Source: Parvularcula sp.
Lineage (GTDB): Bacteria; Pseudomonadota; Alphaproteobacteria; Caulobacterales; Parvularculaceae
Assembly (NCBI GenBank): GCA_002704915.1
Contig: PAIP01000075.1
Span: forward strand, 1 to 64,000
Direction: 5' to 3'
DNA: 64,000 bases
A program made the position numbers and the translations under genes. The notes below the pieces were generated by a model that was not told the DNA's origin, made no database searches, and saw only the letters and a program-made list of their open reading frames with translations. The number at the start of each line of letters is the position of its first letter. Positions within the stretch are counted from its first letter, which is position 1. Shown here piece after piece: positions 58,145 to 64,000 of the stretch.

Positions 58145-58720
58145 ATGACGGCTCCAAACACCACTGACGTTCATTCTTTCTCTGGAAAGGGCGATAATAA
58201 ACGCACCGGCGATAATCCCTGGGCCATTGAGCCGATGCCGGCGGGCCTGATCGACAGTCCGCTGGACTTTATTTTCGCCGAACATCACCGGCAGCGGGAA
58301 GCCGCGTCGATATTGACATTGTTGGCAGACGGCGAGTTCGATCTCAAAGGGGTTAAGTCTCTGCTCGCGTTTCTTGAAACAGACTTTGCGCTTCATATCG
58401 GCGATGAAGAGCTGGCGCTATTCCCGATGTTGCGGGAGCACTGCCTGCCGGAAGATAATGTCGAACGCATTCTCGCCCGGTTGGTAGACGAGCATCGCGA
58501 AGATGAGGCCAGTTTGGAAACGGCGACGGCTATCCTTGTAAAAGGCGTTTCCGACAAGCAACTTGGCGTAAACGACAAACGCCGGTTGCGGATGTTCGCG
58601 GAGCATATCCGTCAGCATCTGGCGCTCGAAAACGGCGTCTTGTTGCCGATCGCACGCGTTCGGCTGAGAGAAAATGAACTCGGCATTCTCGCAGACTTGC
58701 TAAAGGCGCGCCGGCTGTAG
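58145..58720 (+). CDS. Hemerythrin-domain protein
   Basis: 'PLDFIFAEHHRQREAASIL', 'HIGDEELALFPML', 'LVDEHREDEAS', 'HIRQHLALENGVLLPIA'. Confidence 0.88.
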   Translation: MTAPNTTDVHSFSGKGDNKRTGDNPWAIEPMPAGLIDSPLDFIFAEHHRQREAASILTLLADGEFDLKGVKSLLAFLETDFALHIGDEELALFPMLREHCLPEDNVERILARLVDEHREDEASLETATAILVKGVSDKQLGVNDKRRLRMFAEHIRQHLALENGVLLPIARVRLRENELGILADLLKARRL

Positions 58721-58793
58721 GTGGAATGGATGGCGTTTCTCCAGCAAACTCGAGAAGTGACAATTTGAACAGGACAGAAAGCGCCTTTATCGG

Positions 58794-59267
58794 ATGTTAG
58801 ACGTCACTATAGCCCGCGCATTACACATTCTCGCCATTGTTCATTGGATCGGGGGCGTGTTTATGGTCACGGCGGTGATACTGCCTGCCGTGGCGCGGCT
58901 GGAAGAGCCGAAGAAACGCATAACGCTCTTCGAAAAAGTTGAAGCACGGTTTGCCACGCAGGCGATGATTTCTGTTACACTAGCCGGGGTCACAGGGTTT
59001 TATATGACGCATCGCCTTGACGCCTGGGATCGCTTTTTAGATCTCGGTTACTGGTGGATGCATGCAATGGTGCTGGTCTGGGCCGTTTTCACGGTTGTCC
59101 TGTTTGTGGCCGAGCCGCTCTTTCTCCATGCATGGTTTCTTCGCAAGGCACAGAGTTCGCCTGACGGCGCCATCGCGCTGGTTCAACGCTTTCACTGGGT
59201 GTTATTGAGCGTCAGCCTTGTTACAATCGGCGCTGCGGTGCTAGGCGCACATGGGATTTTGTTCTGA
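58794..59267 (+). CDS. Conserved four-TM membrane protein
   Basis: 157 aa; 'ARALHILAIVHWIGGVFMVTAVILPAV' with several membrane histidines. Confidence 0.75.
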   Translation: MLDVTIARALHILAIVHWIGGVFMVTAVILPAVARLEEPKKRITLFEKVEARFATQAMISVTLAGVTGFYMTHRLDAWDRFLDLGYWWMHAMVLVWAVFTVVLFVAEPLFLHAWFLRKAQSSPDGAIALVQRFHWVLLSVSLVTIGAAVLGAHGILF

Positions 59268-59311
59268 TCTGTCCTTCCGGGGAATTGTGATTCGAATTAC
59301 GGCTTGATTTT

Positions 59312-59665
59312 ATGAGAACCGCCTTCCTAATTCTCGGGCTCGCGCTTGTCCCATTGGGCGTTGCAGGGCTGGTCCTGCCTTTGCTCCCGGGAACGCCATT
59401 GTTAATCGCGGCCGCCGCATGCTTTGCGCGTTCATCGCCAAGATTCGAAAGCTATCTTGTCAACCATCCCCGCCTGGGAGCGCCCGTAAGAGCATGGAGA
59501 GAAACAGGCGCAATTCCATTACGCGCCAAGATGGTTGCGCTTGGAGCTATGGCGATCTCCATATGGATTATTGCCGCCGGAGATGCTCCAGGCATGGCAA
59601 AAGCGGCGGCTATATCGATTGTGGTTGGCGCGGCCGTTTTTGTAGCCTCGCGCCCTAACAGTTAA
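59312..59665 (+). CDS. DUF454 (YbaN-like) inner-membrane protein
   Basis: 'LGLALVPLGVAGLVLPLLPGTPLLIAAAACFARSSPRFESYLVNHPRLGAPVRAW'. Confidence 0.9.
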   Translation: MRTAFLILGLALVPLGVAGLVLPLLPGTPLLIAAAACFARSSPRFESYLVNHPRLGAPVRAWRETGAIPLRAKMVALGAMAISIWIIAAGDAPGMAKAAAISIVVGAAVFVASRPNS

Positions 59666-59668
59666 CGC

Positions 59669-60112
59669 CTATGCTGCGGGGTCAAGGTCGAGGAGCCGGG
59701 ATAATGCTTTCCGGTTTCGCGTGACATCGGCAAGCGTGAATTGATCCAGCGCGTCGAGATAGGCCTCCAGCGCCGTAGAAAGGGCGTGCTTGAGACCGCA
59801 TGCAGAGGTAATCACGCAGGAATTTTGCTCCGGCCGGAAACATTCAGCCTGGGCGAGATCGTCCTCCATTTTCCGAACGACATCCCCGACGCAGATTTTG
59901 CTCGCCGGCATGGCGAGCTTCAATCCGCCGCCGCGGCCGCGAACGGTTTCGAGAAACCCGTAATCGCCCAAACGCTGCACAACTTTCATCAGGTGGTTTC
60001 GAGAAATGCCATACGCCTCGGAAATACGTTCGATCGTACACAGGGAGGCGGGCTCGACTGCGGCGTAAATCAGCACACGCAAGGCGTAGTCAGTGTGGGC
60101 GGTTAGCCGCAT
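59669..60112 (-). CDS. nsrR: Rrf2-family regulator, NsrR-like
   Basis: 'MRLTAHTDYALRVLIYAAVEP', 'LMKVVQRLGDYGFLETVRGRGGGLKLA', cysteine cluster; NsrR-type operator adjacent. Confidence 0.85.
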   Translation of the reverse strand: MRLTAHTDYALRVLIYAAVEPASLCTIERISEAYGISRNHLMKVVQRLGDYGFLETVRGRGGGLKLAMPASKICVGDVVRKMEDDLAQAECFRPEQNSCVITSACGLKHALSTALEAYLDALDQFTLADVTRNRKALSRLLDLDPAA

Positions 60113-60201
60113 GATTCGTTCCGTTGCTTGTTTTCTCATCGGACGATGATTTCGTTAGCGCAAAAGCCTTTGAATCGCCAAGCCCGGAGAGGGCGTCTTG
60201 C

Positions 60202-60226
60202 AAAGATGCATATATTGTGCATCTTT
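60202..60226. promoter_or_regulatory. NsrR-type operator AAAGATGCA-TATATTG-TGCATCTTT
   Basis: Perfect 9-bp inverted repeat resembling NsrR consensus, between nsrR-like gene and nrdD. Confidence 0.8.
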
Positions 60227-60266
60227 TATGTCAAGGCACAGCATGTTGATTCGAGGAGGTCTCCGA

Positions 60267-62141
60267 ATGTTCGACGCGCCCACAACCCAGCGTGACTCCC
60301 GCGACAATCCTGACGGTGCCCGGAAGCGGGGAACGGCGGTTATCGTCGCCGACGCCGTTGAAGAATATGTCGACAGGGCGGATTGGCGGATTAAGGCGAA
60401 CGCCAATCAGGGCTATTCGCTTGGCGGGCTGATCCTCAACGTTTCCGGCAAGGTGATCGCCAATTACTGGCTCGATCATATTTATCCGCCGGAGATCGGC
60501 CGCGCCCATCGGGAAGCAGACATTCATATCCATGATCTCGACATGCTTTCCGGATATTGCGCCGGCTGGTCGCTGCGCACGCTGCTCAATGAGGGTCTCA
60601 ACGGCATTCCGGAAAAGGCCGAAGCCGGCCCGCCAAGGCACTTTTCGGCAGCGCTGGGGCAGGCGGTCAATTTTCTCGGCGCCCTGCAGAACGAATGGGC
60701 GGGGGCGCAGGCGTTCAGTTCGTTCGACACCTATATGGCACCTTTCGTGCGGGTCGATAGGCTCGGCTATGAAGACGTGCGGCAAGGGCTTCAGGAATTC
60801 GTTCACAGCCTCAATGTGCCGTCGCGTTGGGGAACGCAGACCCCATTTACGAATCTCACCTTCGATTGGACGTGCCCAGAGGATTTGCGCGAGCAGGTTC
60901 CGCTCATCGGAGGAAAAGAAGCAGCATTCTGTTATGGCGACCTGCAGGCGGAAATGGATCTTATCAATCGCGCTTTTATTGAAGTGATGTGCGCGGGAGA
61001 CGCCAGAGGCCGGGTTTTCACCTTTCCGATACCGACCTACAACATCACAAAGGATTTTCCCTGGGAGAGCGAAAACGCCAAAGCGCTCTTCGCCATGACT
61101 GCGAAATACGGGCTGCCATATTTTCAGAATTTCATTAATTCCGACATGGAGCCCGGACAGGTTCGCTCCATGTGCTGCAGATTGCAGCTCGATTTGCGCG
61201 AGCTCCTGAAGCGCGGCAACGGCCTGTTCGGGTCGGCAGAGCAGACCGGCTCCATCGGCGTCGTGACCGTGAACTGCGCGCGTCTCGGCCATCTCTATCG
61301 TGGCGACTGGGCAGAACTTCTTGCCCGGCTTGACGAATTGCTCGCGATGGGACGCGACAGTCTCGAAATCAAGCGCCGGGAGATACAAACGCTGATGGAT
61401 GGCGGGCTTTTTCCTTATACCAGGCGTTATCTCGGCACATTGCGCAATCATTTTTCGACCTTGGGCGTTAACGGCCTCAACGAAATGGTCCGCAATTTCA
61501 CTGGCGGCGCGCATGACATCACGACGCGGGAAGGCGAAGCGATGGCGCTCGAGCTTCTCGATCATGTCCGCGGCCGTATGCTCCAGTTTCAGGAGCAAAC
61601 GGGGCATATGTACAATCTTGAAGCGACGCCTGCGGAAGGGACGACCTATCGTTTCGCAAAGGAAGATCTGAAACGCTTTCCGGATATTTTACAAGCGGGA
61701 TCGTCGGCGGCGCCTTATTATACGAATTCGTCTCAACTTCCCGTGGGCTTTACGGACGACCCGTTTGAGGCTCTATCGCGTCAGGATCCTCTGCAAACGA
61801 AATATACAGGCGGCACGGTGCTGCACTTATATATGAGCGAGAGGATTTCGAACGCTGAGGCGTGCGCGGCGCTGGTTCGCCGGGCGTTGTCGGGATTTCG
61901 TCTTCCTTACATCACGGTGACGCCGACATTCTCTATCTGCCCGGTTCACGGTTATCTTTCCGGTGAGCACGCGTTGTGCCCGAAATGCGAAACGGCAGGC
62001 AGCGAAGTGCAGATTTGTGAGGTGTGGACCCGCGTCATGGGCTATCACCGGCCGGTTTCCGCCTTCAATCCTGGCAAGAGAAGCGAACATGAAGAGCGCA
62101 AACATTTCGAAGAGCGCCGCACGGAACTTGCTGCAGCGTGA
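60267..62141 (+). CDS. nrdD: Anaerobic ribonucleoside-triphosphate reductase
   Basis: C-terminal Zn cysteines 'CPVHGYLSGEHALCPKCE' and glycyl-radical motif 'RVMGYHRPV'; start chosen downstream of the operator. Confidence 0.93.
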   Translation: MFDAPTTQRDSRDNPDGARKRGTAVIVADAVEEYVDRADWRIKANANQGYSLGGLILNVSGKVIANYWLDHIYPPEIGRAHREADIHIHDLDMLSGYCAGWSLRTLLNEGLNGIPEKAEAGPPRHFSAALGQAVNFLGALQNEWAGAQAFSSFDTYMAPFVRVDRLGYEDVRQGLQEFVHSLNVPSRWGTQTPFTNLTFDWTCPEDLREQVPLIGGKEAAFCYGDLQAEMDLINRAFIEVMCAGDARGRVFTFPIPTYNITKDFPWESENAKALFAMTAKYGLPYFQNFINSDMEPGQVRSMCCRLQLDLRELLKRGNGLFGSAEQTGSIGVVTVNCARLGHLYRGDWAELLARLDELLAMGRDSLEIKRREIQTLMDGGLFPYTRRYLGTLRNHFSTLGVNGLNEMVRNFTGGAHDITTREGEAMALELLDHVRGRMLQFQEQTGHMYNLEATPAEGTTYRFAKEDLKRFPDILQAGSSAAPYYTNSSQLPVGFTDDPFEALSRQDPLQTKYTGGTVLHLYMSERISNAEACAALVRRALSGFRLPYITVTPTFSICPVHGYLSGEHALCPKCETAGSEVQICEVWTRVMGYHRPVSAFNPGKRSEHEERKHFEERRTELAAA

Positions 62142-62835
62142 CAAGGGTGCGTCGTCGTTACGGATCGGCGGCTTCGAGCCGTTCAGCACAGTCGATTATC
62201 CGGGCAGACTCGCAGCCGTCATTTTCTGCCAGGGCTGCCCTTTACGTTGCGGCTATTGTCATAATCCGGATCTGATACCAGCGAGAGCGGCAGGACCGCT
62301 GTCCTTTGAAGACATTCTTTCCGTAATCGACCGTCGCAAGGACTTTCTGGACGCCGTGGTTTTCAGCGGCGGCGAGCCGCTGGCGCAAGCCGCAGTCATT
62401 CAAGCGATGACGGCGATGCGGCGGCGCGGTTTTGAAATCGGTCTGCATACCGCTGGAACAAATCCCGCTTTACTTGAAGCGGCGCTCCCTCTCGTCGATT
62501 GGGTCGGGTTTGACGTCAAGGCGCCTTTCGACGGCTATCGAGGGGTGACTGGCGCAGATGCCGGCGCCAAGGCGCGCGTCTCTCTTGAAACCCTCGTGAA
62601 GTCGGGCGTGCCTTACGAGGTGCGCACGACGATCTGGCCGGCGTGGATCGGCAAGGCCGAAATTTGCATGATGGCGTCGATGTTGCGAGAAATGGGCGTG
62701 CGCCGATATGTGCTTCAGGAAGCGCGCATGCCGGATCGGAATCCTTACCCAGGCGGAGAGGCGCTTAACGATGCGGCTTTCGTTTCAGAGACAGCCGCCA
62801 TGTTCGACGCGTTTGAGGTGCGCTATGCTTCATAG
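62089..62835 (+). CDS. nrdG: Anaerobic RNR activating radical-SAM protein
   Basis: 'GFEPFSTVDYPGRLAAVIFCQGCPLRCGYCHNPDL' (CxxxCxxC). Confidence 0.93.
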   Translation: MKSANISKSAARNLLQRDKGASSLRIGGFEPFSTVDYPGRLAAVIFCQGCPLRCGYCHNPDLIPARAAGPLSFEDILSVIDRRKDFLDAVVFSGGEPLAQAAVIQAMTAMRRRGFEIGLHTAGTNPALLEAALPLVDWVGFDVKAPFDGYRGVTGADAGAKARVSLETLVKSGVPYEVRTTIWPAWIGKAEICMMASMLREMGVRRYVLQEARMPDRNPYPGGEALNDAAFVSETAAMFDAFEVRYAS

Positions 62836-64000
62836 TTTCAGATCAATGTTTTCCAAAAGCGCGCCAAGGGATCTGCTCGATGCGCGCCGGGGCTATGGCG
62901 GGCCGGCGCTCTTCAGCTACGGATTTCGGCCGTTTTTCCTGTTCGGCGCAATCTGGGCGGCGCTTTCCGTGCCGCTCTGGATATATGCCTATGCCAATGG
63001 CGTTGGGCTTATCGGCGGCATGCCGGCGCAGGAATGGCATGTTCATGAGATGCTCTATGGTTATCTCGCGGCGGTGATCGCCGGTTTTCTGCTGACAGCA
63101 GTGCCGAACTGGACGGGCCGTCTGCCGGTTCTGGGCGGCCGGCTTATGTTTCTGTTTGCGTTGTGGGGTTTCGGACGTCTGGCGATGCTGGCGCGCGGAC
63201 AGATTGGCCCGGTTGCGGCAGCGGTCATCGATTGTCTGTTTTTGGTCGTGCTCGCCGCGATGATGTGGCGGGAGATAATTGTAGGCAAAAACATCAAAAA
63301 CGTGCCGGTCTGCGTGCTGGCAACCTTGCTTGCGCTGTCGAATATCGGGTTTCATTCGGGCGCGCTGAACTATGAAGTTCACGAATTCTCGGAACATTTC
63401 GCGATCGGCGTCATCGCCCTGATGATCGCGCTGATCGGCGGACGCATCGTGCCGAGCTTTACGCGCAACTGGCTAAGTCAACGAAAAATATCCCCGCTTC
63501 CGACCCAGTTCGGCGTGATCGACAAGGCGGCCCTTGGCGTTGCTGTGCTTGCGCTGCTCTGCTGGACGATTGACGCGGGAAATCACATAACGGGCGTTCT
63601 TTTGCTTATTGCTGGCGGCGCACATGCAATTCGGTTGGCGCGCTGGCAGGGATGGAAAACCGGCGCCGAACCACTCGTTCTTATTCTTCATATTGGATAT
63701 GCGTGGCTGACTGTGTCATTTCTGTTGATGAGCGCGTCCGCATTTGCGCCTGCTATTGTTCCTCCCCACGCCGCGCTTCACGCTCTTACCGCCGGTGCGA
63801 TGGGGACAATGACACTCGCCGTGATGACGCGCGCAACGCTCGGCCATACGGGACGAAAACTGACAGCGGACGCGTGGACAATTGCGATCTATGCCCTTGT
63901 GGTTTCAGGCGCGCTTGTTCGCGTGATGTCGTCAATTTTCTTTGTACAGTTCTATGTGCCTGCGCTTGTCTTGTCGGCAGCATTATGGAGCGGTGCCTTC
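62825..64000 (+). CDS. nnrS: NnrS-family heme-copper membrane protein, truncated by window end
   Basis: Own translation from ATG 62825: 'ALFSYGFRPFFLFGAIWAALSVPLW', 'WHVHEMLYGYLAAVIAGFLLTAVPNWTGR'; no stop before 64000. Confidence 0.92.
   Translation, partial: MLHSFRSMFSKSAPRDLLDARRGYGGPALFSYGFRPFFLFGAIWAALSVPLWIYAYANGVGLIGGMPAQEWHVHEMLYGYLAAVIAGFLLTAVPNWTGRLPVLGGRLMFLFALWGFGRLAMLARGQIGPVAAAVIDCLFLVVLAAMMWREIIVGKNIKNVPVCVLATLLALSNIGFHSGALNYEVHEFSEHFAIGVIALMIALIGGRIVPSFTRNWLSQRKISPLPTQFGVIDKAALGVAVLALLCWTIDAGNHITGVLLLIAGGAHAIRLARWQGWKTGAEPLVLILHIGYAWLTVSFLLMSASAFAPAIVPPHAALHALTAGAMGTMTLAVMTRATLGHTGRKLTADAWTIAIYALVVSGALVRVMSSIFFVQFYVPALVLSAALWSGAF

Noticed and set aside
60231-61607. 458-aa minus-strand ORF
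   Set aside because: Antisense to nrdD; low-complexity antisense artefact.
1-64000. CRISPR array or cas genes
   Set aside because: No regularly spaced direct repeats or Cas motifs found by eye.

Overview
Alphaproteobacterial-type window with two parts. (A) About 1.49-45.66 kb looks like a mosaic integrative/mobilizable element. It ends in a P4-type tyrosine integrase next to a tRNA-Asp(GUC) 3' fragment, and similar integrase-arm-like repeats occur near both ends. Its left third is a defence/anti-defence and mobilization zone: an AlbA_2/Schlafen-like protein; a retron (12-bp a1/a2-bounded ncRNA, RT with a C-terminal TOPRIM-like domain, and a single-TM partner protein); ArdA plus an XRE regulator; DUF736; an ABC-3C-type system (SMEK protein, middle component, DUF2326-type ABC ATPase); an MNT-HEPN fusion; a short MobF-like relaxase, a VirD4/TraD coupling protein and accessory genes; and an IS110 element. 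The middle carries a tightly packed nine-gene operon (hydrolase, FGGY kinase, L-fucose-isomerase-like, DUF2961/GH172, M28 peptidase, TRAP transporter, M81 peptidase). Linked to it are a DadA-like oxidase, peptidase-like hydrolases, an XRE-cupin regulator, a TonB receptor, RidA and a sulfatase. Three near-identical TTTCAA-N4-GAAAAT sites probably mark that regulator's regulon. An IS1182-family element with a clear AGGA target duplication follows. (B) About 46-64 kb is a nitrate respiration / NO stress locus: Crp/Fnr regulator, NarK1K2 fusion, narGHJI, porin, hemerythrin, NsrR-like Rrf2 regulator with a strong operator, nrdDG, and nnrS (runs off the window). The most notable candidates are the retron with an apparently unusual RT-TOPRIM + TM-protein composition, the ABC-3C system, and the operator-linked GH172/peptidase catabolic cluster.
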